From positions 57,086 through 121,085 of the forward strand of contig NZ_NRSW01000001.1 of the NCBI RefSeq assembly GCF_002288635.1: DNA of 64,000 bases, given 5' to 3'. The notes beneath the pieces are model-generated. The model did no database searches. It worked only from the letters and a program-made list of their open reading frames with translations, and had not been told where the DNA came from. A program made the position numbers and the translations under genes. Source of the stretch: Mucilaginibacter sp. MD40 (GTDB taxonomy: Bacteria > Bacteroidota > Bacteroidia > Sphingobacteriales > Sphingobacteriaceae). Each line of letters starts with the position of its first letter. Position 1 is the stretch's first letter. Below are positions 55,258 to 63,801 of the stretch, piece after piece.

Positions 55258-55291
55258 AAAAAAAAGAGGAGATAAACTTCGTATCTCCTCT
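55258..55291 (-). terminator. Intrinsic terminator between hcp genes and the payload operon
   Basis: AGAGGAGATA (55265-55274) and TATCTCCTCT (55282-55291), 10-bp perfect stem with a 7-nt loop, followed on the minus strand by eight T. It lies 36 bp after the tssD stop and should make Hcp transcripts far more abundant than the downstream effector genes, which would depend on read-through. Confidence 0.85.
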
Positions 55292-55327
55292 GTACCATTT
55301 TATACGAAAGGCTGATTGCGCGATGGC

Positions 55328-55720
55328 TTATTTAGGCCAATCGTTCTCATGCTCCGCGTTACCGATTTTTAAAACACGGGCCGAGATCACGAAGCTTAAT
55401 GACATAGGCGCGTTACCTACGATAGATAAACCTTCGTTATATTGAATGATGTAACCATCCTGAAAGCTTAATTCTTTCATTTTGGCATCTTCTTCTGATT
55501 TTTTAAAGGTAATAGTACCACTTAACGGTTTGTACTGGTTGTTTACCATTGATTCGATCACTGAAGTATCTTCAGTTGATTCAACTTCAACCTGTATGGT
55601 ACCACCATATACACCAGACGACGGACGACCCTTCGCGTCAACATCCCTGCTTAGCGCATAGCTGCACTGCAATACGTCAAACTCTTTTGAGCCAATATTA
55701 ATTCTTGCTTTGAAAGCCAT
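55328..55720 (-). CDS. tssD: T6SS tube protein TssD (Hcp), second copy
   Basis: 130 residues, the standard Bacteroidota Hcp. The opening MAFKARINIGSKEFDVLQC, GRPSSGVYGGTI and VESTEDTSVIESMVNNQYKPL are characteristic. Hexamers stack to form the inner tube, and the pore can carry small effectors. It is closely similar to the copy 70 bp upstream; differences concentrate in the C-terminal third. Ends in ...HENDWPK. Confidence 0.96.
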   Translation of the reverse strand: MAFKARINIGSKEFDVLQCSYALSRDVDAKGRPSSGVYGGTIQVEVESTEDTSVIESMVNNQYKPLSGTITFKKSEEDAKMKELSFQDGYIIQYNEGLSIVGNAPMSLSFVISARVLKIGNAEHENDWPK

Positions 55721-55790
55721 TTTAATAAAATTTAAAGTAAAACCTTAGGCCTGGTAGAAAAACCCTGCCCCTTAATTACAAACCAGCGTG

Positions 55791-56192
55791 TTAAGCTTTA
55801 ACACCCGGCCAATCGTTCACATGCTCCGCGCTACCTAATTTTAGTTTCCGCGCCGAGATAGTGAATTTGTAACTCATTGGTGTGTCACCAGTGATGTCCA
55901 ATCCTTCAGAATACTTTACAATGTAACCGTCTTCAAAAGTCAGCTCTTTCATTTTAGCATCTTCCTCAGACTTTTTAATTAGCAAAGTACCTGCAAGAGG
56001 CTTGTACTGGTTGTTCACCATAGACTCGACAACGGAGGTGTCTTCTGTAGATTCCACTTCTATGTCGATTGTTCCGCCATATACTCCTGAGGACGGGCGT
56101 CCTTTTGAGTCAACATCGCGGTTAAGGGCATACGAGCAATTAAGTACATCGTACTCTTTGCCCGAAAAATTTAATCTTGCTTTGAAAGCCAT
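55791..56192 (-). CDS. tssD: T6SS tube protein TssD (Hcp), first copy
   Basis: 133 residues, ending HVNDWPGVKA. It shares the same architecture and most residues with the next gene (for example NRDVDSKGRPSSGVYGGT and MVNNQYKPLAG), a tandem duplication. Having two divergent tube genes may allow mixed tubes or one serving as cargo carrier. A short palindrome sits 31 bp upstream of the start. Confidence 0.96.
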   Translation of the reverse strand: MAFKARLNFSGKEYDVLNCSYALNRDVDSKGRPSSGVYGGTIDIEVESTEDTSVVESMVNNQYKPLAGTLLIKKSEEDAKMKELTFEDGYIVKYSEGLDITGDTPMSYKFTISARKLKLGSAEHVNDWPGVKA

Positions 56193-56222
56193 AACGATAA
56201 ATTTTAAAGGTTAATGTATAAA

Positions 56223-56237
56223 TACCGACCGTCGGTA
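56223..56237. promoter_or_regulatory. TACCGAC-C-GTCGGTA palindrome upstream of hcp
   Basis: Perfect 7-bp arms around one base, 31 bp before the first tssD start and within the 117-bp gap after the flavodoxin-like gene. The form (short ACCGAC/GTCGGT palindrome) resembles TetR-family operators. Located where the hcp promoter or leader should be. Confidence 0.5.
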
Positions 56238-56309
56238 ATTATAATATTAACTACAAAATAGGCAAAGTATTGTTTTAACGAAAGTATTTATTTTTTAACG
56301 CTATGTATA

Positions 56310-56879
56310 TTAAATTATTTTTGCGCCAAAGTTAAACAGCTTTTTTAGCCATTTTTGGGTATAATCGTTGTTGAGCGAGTATAAATGGCCGATGGTACTG
56401 GTATGGACAGGATGCATACGGCAACGCTCCAGCACATTCTTTTTTATAGATAGGTAAGTTGGTTTTTGATTTAACTGCCAATCGGCCCAGGCTTCTTCAT
56501 CAAGGATAGACACGATACGTGCTGTGCGGCCTCTGAAATCATTATTAAAATTACCCTGGTTAACCACAAATACCTGATCAGGAAGAAAAACACGATCAAA
56601 AAATCCTTTGATCTTAAAATTGATAGAGCTTTTATAAACAGGGCAAAAAATAATAATGTGGCTGGCCCACTTTAGCTTCGATAGGGCATCGGCCAGATCA
56701 GGTTCCACTTCTACAGGGCGCCCTAACAAGGGTTTGTTGGGGTTAAACTTCAGGTCGGCAATAACAATAACTTTAACAGTAGCAGCGGCACTTTCCGCAC
56801 CCTCCCTGTAAGCTTCTATCAAAGCCGTAGTGGTATCTGTTTTGTTAATATCCGCGTTTACTATTGCTACCTGTTTCAT
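56310..56879 (-). CDS. Flavodoxin-fold NAD(P)H oxidoreductase-like protein inside the T6SS locus
   Basis: 189 residues with flavodoxin topology: VAIVNADINKTDTTTALIEA (phosphate-binding loop region), WASHIIIFCPVYKSSINFKIKGFFDRVF (as in Flavodoxin_2, but CPVYKSS replaces the usual PLWW). The C-terminal HPVHTSTIGHL is where FMN-binding residues often lie. It differs from the enzyme at 5484. It lies between tssC's terminator and hcp; whether it works with the T6SS or merely inserted there is unknown. Confidence 0.65.
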   Translation of the reverse strand: MKQVAIVNADINKTDTTTALIEAYREGAESAAATVKVIVIADLKFNPNKPLLGRPVEVEPDLADALSKLKWASHIIIFCPVYKSSINFKIKGFFDRVFLPDQVFVVNQGNFNNDFRGRTARIVSILDEEAWADWQLNQKPTYLSIKKNVLERCRMHPVHTSTIGHLYSLNNDYTQKWLKKLFNFGAKII

Positions 56880-56933
56880 TTAACAGGAGCAAAAGTAACT
56901 GAATTTAACAATAAAGAACAGTACAGTTAAACT

Positions 56934-56980
56934 TAATGTAACAAAAAGGCCGGCTATGCTGCCGGCCTTTTGTTACATTA
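56934..56980 (-). terminator. Strong terminator after tssC
   Basis: Core stem AAAAGGCCGGC (56944-56954) and GCCGGCCTTTT (56961-56971), extended outward by TAATGTAACA and TGTTACATTA, giving about 20 paired bases with one bulge; it includes the tssC stop codon at 56978-56980. It separates the sheath operon from the flavodoxin/hcp unit. Confidence 0.88.
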
Positions 56981-58363
56981 TTGCTGGTTATAATCAGTTT
57001 CCCAGCTAGTATTTCCATCTTCGCCTTTGTGGCCATCAAGTTTAACTACAAAGCTTTTAGCAGGGAAATAAGGTGTTATATTAATATCCAGGTGAATACG
57101 GTCTTTCTGCACCTCGTCACGTTCAAAACGGAGTATCTTGAAACGTTCTATCAGGCGGTCAGGTCCCTGTATATTATCTAAAAACTTCACGATCTGGCTG
57201 CGCAGGTCCTGCTCTGTTTTTGAGTTCCAGTTTTCAAATGCCCTGCGGTTCAGGAAGTCAAACAATACTTTAGTGATATAGTCAAATACACGCACCACCG
57301 AATAGGTTTGCAAACCAATATTATCGCCATTGAACAGGGTTTTAGCCGAGAATGCCATTACCTTGCCATACTCGTTAACCATTGGTACCAAACCAATCCT
57401 TTCCAGGTGAGATATTTCGCTTTTCTTCAGGTCAAAGCGCACCCCATCAACCTCGTTTACTGCACCGTGTTTTTTACCCGCGGTAACCTGCGACATTAAG
57501 GTATAATACATTTTACCAGCGAGTGCCGCAGAGCCCGGCACATACAGGTTATCCTCTTCGCCAACCTCTGCAACTTTGTTACGGCCCACAACCCAATTAC
57601 AGGTCATTATGGTGTTTGATTTAAAAGCGTCTCCGCCGGTAAGATTGGCCGCGGTAAACAGGTCTACCACATCATCCGGCTGGTCAAGGTCGGCAAAATC
57701 GGTAACCAGCATCACTTTGTTCTCGTATGCCATTTTTGACCACCTTTCCACTACTTTATTTGAACCCAGGTAACCGGGTATCACCATAATAGAGTAGTTT
57801 TTACGCAGGTCTAACCTATCATAATTCTGTTTAAGCTCGTTACCTACATATTCAATAAAACGGGGGTTATCCAACTCTTTAAGTTGTTCCATACTGGCAT
57901 TCATTACCACTACGTTTTTAAGCTTGTCTGCCTCGGTATTCTTGTAAAACAGGTGAACCGAACGGTAGGCTTGCTCCAACTCTTTGGTTGTTTCCAGCGC
58001 TTCTTTTATATTGCTGTTCAGGTTTTCTTCGGCAAGCTGTAGTTTTTCGTTGCTCTTTTCAACCATCTCAGCAACAGACGAACCTTCTTCGAGTGCGGTT
58101 ATCCACTGGCTTAGCTTTAACTTTAGCTCCTCACGCTCCTGCTTCTTTTCATCATCAGTTAGAAATATCTGTTTACGTGCCTTGCGTTCGGGGTTTAAAT
58201 TTTGAAGACCATCAATAGTGGTTTCCAACAGATCAAACCCACCAACACGTGAAAGTTTATCAAGGCTTTCCTGTAAAGAAAGCTCCTTAGCCGCGGGGCG
58301 TTCTGCAGGCTTAAATGCCTGTTCCCCGGATGTATTTACTGCCTGTTCGTTATTTGTTGCCAT
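56978..58363 (-). CDS. tssC: T6SS contractile sheath large subunit TssC
   Basis: 461 residues, Bacteroidota TssC (DUF5458 form). The conserved stretches are NASMEQLKELDNPRFIEYV, YSIMVIPGYLGSNKVVERW and, near the C-terminus, RVFDYITKVLFDFLNRRAF; an N-terminal coiled region (about 70-150) precedes them. With TssB it forms the contracting sheath around the Hcp tube and is recycled by ClpV. It starts 34 bp after the tssB stop and ends at a strong terminator. Confidence 0.96.
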   Translation of the reverse strand: MATNNEQAVNTSGEQAFKPAERPAAKELSLQESLDKLSRVGGFDLLETTIDGLQNLNPERKARKQIFLTDDEKKQEREELKLKLSQWITALEEGSSVAEMVEKSNEKLQLAEENLNSNIKEALETTKELEQAYRSVHLFYKNTEADKLKNVVVMNASMEQLKELDNPRFIEYVGNELKQNYDRLDLRKNYSIMVIPGYLGSNKVVERWSKMAYENKVMLVTDFADLDQPDDVVDLFTAANLTGGDAFKSNTIMTCNWVVGRNKVAEVGEEDNLYVPGSAALAGKMYYTLMSQVTAGKKHGAVNEVDGVRFDLKKSEISHLERIGLVPMVNEYGKVMAFSAKTLFNGDNIGLQTYSVVRVFDYITKVLFDFLNRRAFENWNSKTEQDLRSQIVKFLDNIQGPDRLIERFKILRFERDEVQKDRIHLDINITPYFPAKSFVVKLDGHKGEDGNTSWETDYNQQ

Positions 58364-58397
58364 AGGTGTGTAGCGTTAAGGTTATTGGGGAAAGATG

Positions 58398-58838
58398 TTA
58401 TTGCTCCAGCTCTTTTACAAAGTTTTTTAGCGCACTCACAAAAGCGGCGCGTGTTTCTTCATTATCAAGCGTGGTTTTTAAGGTTTTGTTGGTTTTTAGC
58501 TGCTTGATAATATTCATGTACATCTCCCGCTCAATATTTAATTTGCGCAGGTAGCTACTTTGCTGTACAATCTTTTTAGGGCTAAAATCACCAAGATTTT
58601 TAAACTTGATATTCTCTACCACAGCCGAGCCGTCCTGCCGGGTTAAATTTAAGTCCACATTGGGCTGATAATGTTCAAATACAGCTTCTACTGTACTTAA
58701 CCCTTCAACCTTTTCGGGCCTTAAAGGCTCATTGTCGGTAAGTTTCTGTATAAAAAGTGTTTTGTTTGGGGCTATCTCGCCAAACGCTTCTGAGGTATCT
58801 ACTTTAACTTCGTTCCCTCCAATTTCGTAGTTAAACAT
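58398..58838 (-). CDS. tssB: T6SS contractile sheath small subunit TssB
   Basis: 146 residues, the short Bacteroidota TssB. LFIQKLTDNEPLRPEKVEGL, EHYQPNVDLNL and VENIKFKNLGDFSPKKIV (the FxxLxDF-type segment near residue 84) match the sheath family; the C-terminal helix (TRAAFVSALKNFVKEL) packs in the sheath handshake. 94 bp separate it from clpV upstream, 34 bp from tssC downstream. Confidence 0.93.
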   Translation of the reverse strand: MFNYEIGGNEVKVDTSEAFGEIAPNKTLFIQKLTDNEPLRPEKVEGLSTVEAVFEHYQPNVDLNLTRQDGSAVVENIKFKNLGDFSPKKIVQQSSYLRKLNIEREMYMNIIKQLKTNKTLKTTLDNEETRAAFVSALKNFVKELEQ

Positions 58839-58932
58839 ATAATAAAGGTGTGAGGTGTGACTTGTATATTTTATTATAACTCATTTTTCTTAAAAATGTT
58901 TTGTAGCTTAAAAAGCATTAACTTATTAGCAA

Positions 58933-61404
58933 TTAATTAATTGCCCAGGTCAATTCTTCCTTTTCGCCGTCTTTTCCAATGCTAATGGTGTGCCCCTTCT
59001 TTAACTCGCCAGAAATTATGTATCGTGATATCGGCCTGCGCAGGCGGTTACGTATCACACCCGATAATTGCCTGGCACCATATTTTGGCGTAAAGCCCCC
59101 TAAGGCCAGCATACTTTTCGCCTCTTCGCTAATGTCAAAACCAATACCCATCTTATCCAGGGCATCAGTAAGGCTTTTTAGCTGTATATCAAAGATCTTT
59201 ACCACGTTAGCTTCAGATATGGGCGCAAAGGGAACGATCTCCGAAAGCCTTGCTAAAAATTCGGGCCTGAAATGCCCACCCATGATCTCCATTAATTGTG
59301 CGGAAGTAGGCATTTGCCCCTTTGTTAATTGATCTGCCACCCACTCGCTGCCAATGTTGGAGGTAAAAAGAACAAGGGCATTAGAAAAGTCGCCTTCTTT
59401 ACCCAAGCGGTCATGAATATGGCCCTCGTCCAGTATCTGTAAAAAAATATCAAAAACAGATGGATGGGCTTTTTCAATCTCGTCAAATAACAAAACGGCA
59501 TATGGCTGCTGCCTTATTTTGTTTACCAGCAACCCGCCTTCTTCGTAACCCACATAACCCGGAGGCGCCCCGTACAGCAGCGCTGCAGAGTGTTCTTCCT
59601 TAAACTCCGACATATCAAAACGGATCATGGCCTTTTCATCGTTAAATAAAAAGTCGGCTATGGATTTAGCCAGTTCCGTTTTACCTGTGCCTGTTGGCCC
59701 CAGTAAAAAGAATGATCCTATTGGCTGCCCTTTCTTATTCAAACCACTGCGTGATTCCAGTATGGCATCAGATACCGCTTTTAATGCCTGGTCCTGGCCT
59801 ACCACGCGTTTTTTCAGGAAGCTTTCCATATTCAGCAACCGCTCTTTTTCCTGCGCCTGTATTTTGCCTATAGGTATACCGGTTTTGTGTGATACCACCG
59901 CAGCTATATCATGTTTATCTACAGTGCTTGTTTTTTCTTTGGCAAACTCCGCTAATGCAGGTAAGTTCTTCTCGAAGTAACTAATGTATTCATCAGAGTT
60001 CTCAAAGGTGTTTACCTGCGTTTCGTCTTCAAGTTTCCCCAATAACACAGCGCTGGTTTTATTTTGCATGAGGTTATACAGCCATTTATAATCGGCTACC
60101 GCGGCTGCCTCATCAGCTTTCAATTCGGCAAGCTTCTCTTTCAGTTCAACAAGTGTTTGGTCTGATGTATCATTCATCAACCTTATCGCAGCCATAGTGC
60201 GGTCCATCAGGTCAAATGCCGAATCCGGAAGGCGGCGATCTTTCATGTAGCGTTTGGCTAAACGCACGCAATCTTTTACAGCTTCGTTATCTATTTTTAG
60301 CCCGTGATGTTCCTCGTAATAAGGCACCAGCTTTTCCAGCATTTTTATGGCTGTATCTATATCCGGCTCGGCCACCTGCAGCACCTCAAACCTGCGGCTA
60401 AAAGCCTGTTCAGGTTCAATTATCTTCCGGTATTCCTCCATAGTGGTAGCGCCTATTACCGTAATTTCGCCACGCGCCAGCTCAGGCTTAAGCAAGTTAC
60501 CTACGCCGCCGCCGATAGGCCCTTTGTTATCTAATAAGGTATGTATCTCGTCAATAAAAAGGATCGCTTTATCCTGCTGCTTTAATTCGCGTAAAATATT
60601 TTTGAGCCTGTCTTCTATCTCCCCTTTATATGACGCGCCTGCAATTAGTGAGCCCAGATCCAACTCAAATAAATTAACGCCCTGTAAGGATTGAGGCACT
60701 TTGTTCCCGATGATATCTAAAGCAAAACCATCTATAAGGGCCGTTTTACCAACCCCGGCATCTCCGGTAATAATTACGTTAGGTTTGGTACGCCTGCTGA
60801 GTATCTCCATGATCATGCGCGTTTCTTTATCGCGCCCAATGATGGGGTCTGTTTTTCCCTGGCGTGCCAGATCGGTACGGTCAATACAGTATTTTAAGAG
60901 GGCGTTACCACTTTTGGTGTTTCCGGCTGATGTTTCTTCAAAAGACGGTGCAGACACTGCCTGTTTTACATCTTCTTCATTGATATACATATCCAGTATA
61001 TCTTTTTCTTTAACAGGAAATGATTTTAGCTGGCCCGCATCAAAACCAACATTTGGCTTGGCTAAGGCAACCAGTATGCAAACAGGGGTAATGGCATCAA
61101 GGCCAAGCTTTACACGAACGTTATCCGCTTCCTCAAAAACGGCCTTTACAGCATCGTTCCCAAGCATTTCATCAGGCACATGCATAGCCTGGGGATAATC
61201 CTCTATACGTACATCGGCCCAATCGCCTATGTAAGCAGCATCTTTCCCTATCGAGTTCAGAAAGTTTTTTAAACCCACTTCCTGATGCAACAAACCCTTT
61301 AAGAGGTGCGCGGGTCCAAATTCTTTGTGATGATATTCTTTGGCCAGCGATTGTGCCACCCTGACGGCCGTTTTAACCGATTCGCTTAAATTCAATACGC
61401 TCAT
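58933..61404 (-). CDS. clpV: T6SS sheath-recycling ATPase ClpV (TssH)
   Basis: 823 residues, an Hsp100 protein with N-domain (about 1-145), AAA-1 with Walker A GDAGVGKTA near 216, middle domain, and AAA-2 with Walker A GPTGTGKTE near 571. It differs from ClpC in lacking the UVR motif and any ClpP-binding loop I can see, and its position beside tssB/tssC and tssR identifies it as ClpV. It extracts contracted TssB/TssC subunits. Ten base pairs separate it from tssR. Confidence 0.95.
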   Translation of the reverse strand: MSVLNLSESVKTAVRVAQSLAKEYHHKEFGPAHLLKGLLHQEVGLKNFLNSIGKDAAYIGDWADVRIEDYPQAMHVPDEMLGNDAVKAVFEEADNVRVKLGLDAITPVCILVALAKPNVGFDAGQLKSFPVKEKDILDMYINEEDVKQAVSAPSFEETSAGNTKSGNALLKYCIDRTDLARQGKTDPIIGRDKETRMIMEILSRRTKPNVIITGDAGVGKTALIDGFALDIIGNKVPQSLQGVNLFELDLGSLIAGASYKGEIEDRLKNILRELKQQDKAILFIDEIHTLLDNKGPIGGGVGNLLKPELARGEITVIGATTMEEYRKIIEPEQAFSRRFEVLQVAEPDIDTAIKMLEKLVPYYEEHHGLKIDNEAVKDCVRLAKRYMKDRRLPDSAFDLMDRTMAAIRLMNDTSDQTLVELKEKLAELKADEAAAVADYKWLYNLMQNKTSAVLLGKLEDETQVNTFENSDEYISYFEKNLPALAEFAKEKTSTVDKHDIAAVVSHKTGIPIGKIQAQEKERLLNMESFLKKRVVGQDQALKAVSDAILESRSGLNKKGQPIGSFFLLGPTGTGKTELAKSIADFLFNDEKAMIRFDMSEFKEEHSAALLYGAPPGYVGYEEGGLLVNKIRQQPYAVLLFDEIEKAHPSVFDIFLQILDEGHIHDRLGKEGDFSNALVLFTSNIGSEWVADQLTKGQMPTSAQLMEIMGGHFRPEFLARLSEIVPFAPISEANVVKIFDIQLKSLTDALDKMGIGFDISEEAKSMLALGGFTPKYGARQLSGVIRNRLRRPISRYIISGELKKGHTISIGKDGEKEELTWAIN

Positions 61405-61414
61405 ATCGCTGTTG

Positions 61415-63781
61415 TTATTGCCAGTTTGCCTGTGTTACGTAGTAATATGTTTTTCCGTTTGATGTGAAACGCTGCTGCAATAGCGCCTGCTGTTTGATGG
61501 TATTACGGCACTTGATGAGATAAGCTATGTAAGCCTCAAACTGTGGCTGCGGCATATTGCTGGTGCTGCTGATATCGCGCACTTTATAATTACCCAGTTG
61601 CTTGCCGGCAGGTATCACCAGGCCGGTAACCTTTTGCAGATAATCTGATAAGAGTATATTTTTTATATCGCCATTGCTCATTTTAAGGCCCATATTCTTT
61701 TTAATGATATCCAAATAGTTCCGGCGCAGTTTACTGCGGAAATTACCTGCATCCTGCTCCAGGTTTTCGCCTATCATCATAGAGAGTATATCGTTCATTT
61801 GCTTATACTCGTCCTCGTTAAGGATGATCATGTACTGCAACTTATCGGGGTTACTGCTTACCATGTTTGCCGGGGCATTGGTGGTAAGGAAATATTTGAA
61901 GGCATTATGCGGCATATCGTCCCCAATGGTTGCAGGCGGCGAATTCAATTGCGATAACACTACAGGTGTAACATAACGGTACTCCCGGCCAGTGAGCCTG
62001 AAAACACTATCAAGCGATCGGGTTTGCATGCGGATATCTGTTTGCGTTTCCAGCATAAAGCGCTTTAAAGCCGCCTCCATAGCCTGATTAGTTTTCACAC
62101 TCCCCTTTGGCGGAAACACTACCGCACCTTGGATCAAACTGTTTTTTGGAAAATCGAGATAAAAAGAGATGGAATCTGACAGGGATACGTTAAACTGCTG
62201 CGCATTGCTTAACCCTTCGCCAACTACCATACGGTTTTTCTTACGATCGGCCAGTAAGGCTGCCGATCCTGATACCAGCTTACGCGACTGGATAACGAAA
62301 TCGTTATAGATAGAACTATAGTCGGCGTAAACCTGCATGGCAAGTATACGGGCGTCAGCAGAAGCGATATCTTCAGAAAGATCGGCTATTGTGCCGGCTG
62401 TGGCTTCTTCATTGCCGGTACTGCCTACCAATACTATCAAATTGGTTTCGTTTTTATGGTTGGCAAACATGCTAAGCGCGTTACGCAGCCCGTCAAATAC
62501 AGGCTGGCTGTTTGCGGCCGACACACAATTAGCTGTAATAGCCGCTTGCTTTTCAAGGAAGCTGATAACCTTACGGTAATCGGTATTAAAATCCTGGCGC
62601 TCTACACCACCTTTTGAACAGTTGGTTTGGTTACGGTAAACCGCTACGCCATAGTTAATTTTGCGGCCGCGGTTATAGTTATCAAAAACATTTTCAAATG
62701 ACTTTATGGAGCTGGTTATACCTGAAAAATAATTGCGCATGGATGAGCCACCATCAACCACAAATACCACGTTTATTTTACGGATATTTTTACGAATGGC
62801 CAGGTATTGCTTGTAGCTCAAATGCCCACCTTTAATATTAATGATGCTGTTGTTTGATTTATCGTAAACATCTGTGGCAATACCCAACTGCATAGGCGAA
62901 CCGGCATTATAGCCCATTACGGGGATACTGCGCAATACAGGCTGGTCAGCATCAATCAATGGGTCAAAAGCAAAGCGCACGTTAGCCGATTGGCCGTTAG
63001 ATTGCAAAGATTGGTTAATAACCGATGCCACGGAATCATCCGCGTCTACATCAAATGGTTTGGCCGAGCTTATGTAAAGCCTGTCGCCCCAGCCATGAAC
63101 GGCATCAGATGGCACCCAGCCAAATACACTCTGTGCCGCGCTATCCACCACCAGTTGCGGGTTTGAACCTACGAGCAGCGTTTTACCATCAGCAGATTTT
63201 TTTAACACATAAATAAGCTGGTTTAAAGCTACTTTGGTTTTTTTATGCTCCAGCTCGGGTGAATTATACACCAATAAGGAGTCGGTACGGTCATAATATA
63301 TATCCGGGTTGATCATCGGATTTTGTCCCGATATTATCGCGATAGCCTTCTCCGGATAACCGCTTGCCGGGCTTACATAGGCTGATTGCCACAGCAATAA
63401 TTTATTCTTACTGATCCACCCGTAGCTTTGGGCTGCTTTTTTATTGATCAGCTTGCGGCCCTGTACCATGCCCGGCTGATATTTGATGAGTTTAACATAG
63501 CCGTTGCGTGATTCGCTCACATAAAACGGCTCCATAAACTTTATTTTTTTCATCACCAGTGAGCCTCCCGGTGCTGTAGTGGTAAAGTTCTCCTCACGAT
63601 CCGAAAAAACGATCCACGGTAAGGCTGTTTTTTTGTTTTCGTCAAATACATTGGTTCTGTCGTTAGGTTTCTCAAAGGCAGCAGGCAGCGTAGCAACCTT
63701 TTTGCTTATTGACACCGGCGACTGCGCGTTTACAGCAACCGTAGCAACCATGAGCGAAAAAATGCATATTATGTTTTTCAT
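61415..63781 (-). CDS. tssR: T6SSiii-specific protein TssR (VWA-like)
   Basis: 788 residues. A signal peptide (MKNIICIFSLMVATVAVNA) is followed by SH3-like repeats (YVKLIKYQPGMVQGRKL, YGWISKNKLLLWQ, FGWVPSDAVHGWG) and a von Willebrand A-like domain (about 340-530) with the metal-site motif VVFVVDGGSSMRNYFSG; the C-terminal part is helical (YLQKVTGLVIPAG). TssR replaces, with TssN-Q, the TssJ/L/M membrane complex in Bacteroidota systems, and is periplasmic. It is directly followed by clpV. Confidence 0.9.
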   Translation of the reverse strand: MKNIICIFSLMVATVAVNAQSPVSISKKVATLPAAFEKPNDRTNVFDENKKTALPWIVFSDREENFTTTAPGGSLVMKKIKFMEPFYVSESRNGYVKLIKYQPGMVQGRKLINKKAAQSYGWISKNKLLLWQSAYVSPASGYPEKAIAIISGQNPMINPDIYYDRTDSLLVYNSPELEHKKTKVALNQLIYVLKKSADGKTLLVGSNPQLVVDSAAQSVFGWVPSDAVHGWGDRLYISSAKPFDVDADDSVASVINQSLQSNGQSANVRFAFDPLIDADQPVLRSIPVMGYNAGSPMQLGIATDVYDKSNNSIINIKGGHLSYKQYLAIRKNIRKINVVFVVDGGSSMRNYFSGITSSIKSFENVFDNYNRGRKINYGVAVYRNQTNCSKGGVERQDFNTDYRKVISFLEKQAAITANCVSAANSQPVFDGLRNALSMFANHKNETNLIVLVGSTGNEEATAGTIADLSEDIASADARILAMQVYADYSSIYNDFVIQSRKLVSGSAALLADRKKNRMVVGEGLSNAQQFNVSLSDSISFYLDFPKNSLIQGAVVFPPKGSVKTNQAMEAALKRFMLETQTDIRMQTRSLDSVFRLTGREYRYVTPVVLSQLNSPPATIGDDMPHNAFKYFLTTNAPANMVSSNPDKLQYMIILNEDEYKQMNDILSMMIGENLEQDAGNFRSKLRRNYLDIIKKNMGLKMSNGDIKNILLSDYLQKVTGLVIPAGKQLGNYKVRDISSTSNMPQPQFEAYIAYLIKCRNTIKQQALLQQRFTSNGKTYYYVTQANWQ

Positions 63782-63801
63782 GTTATGTTGGTAAAGGCTA
63801 A

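Noticed and set aside
58933..61404. Reading the T6SS Hsp100 gene as a general ClpB chaperone
   Set aside because: Position between tssR and tssB, and lack of a long ClpB-type coiled middle domain, favour ClpV.
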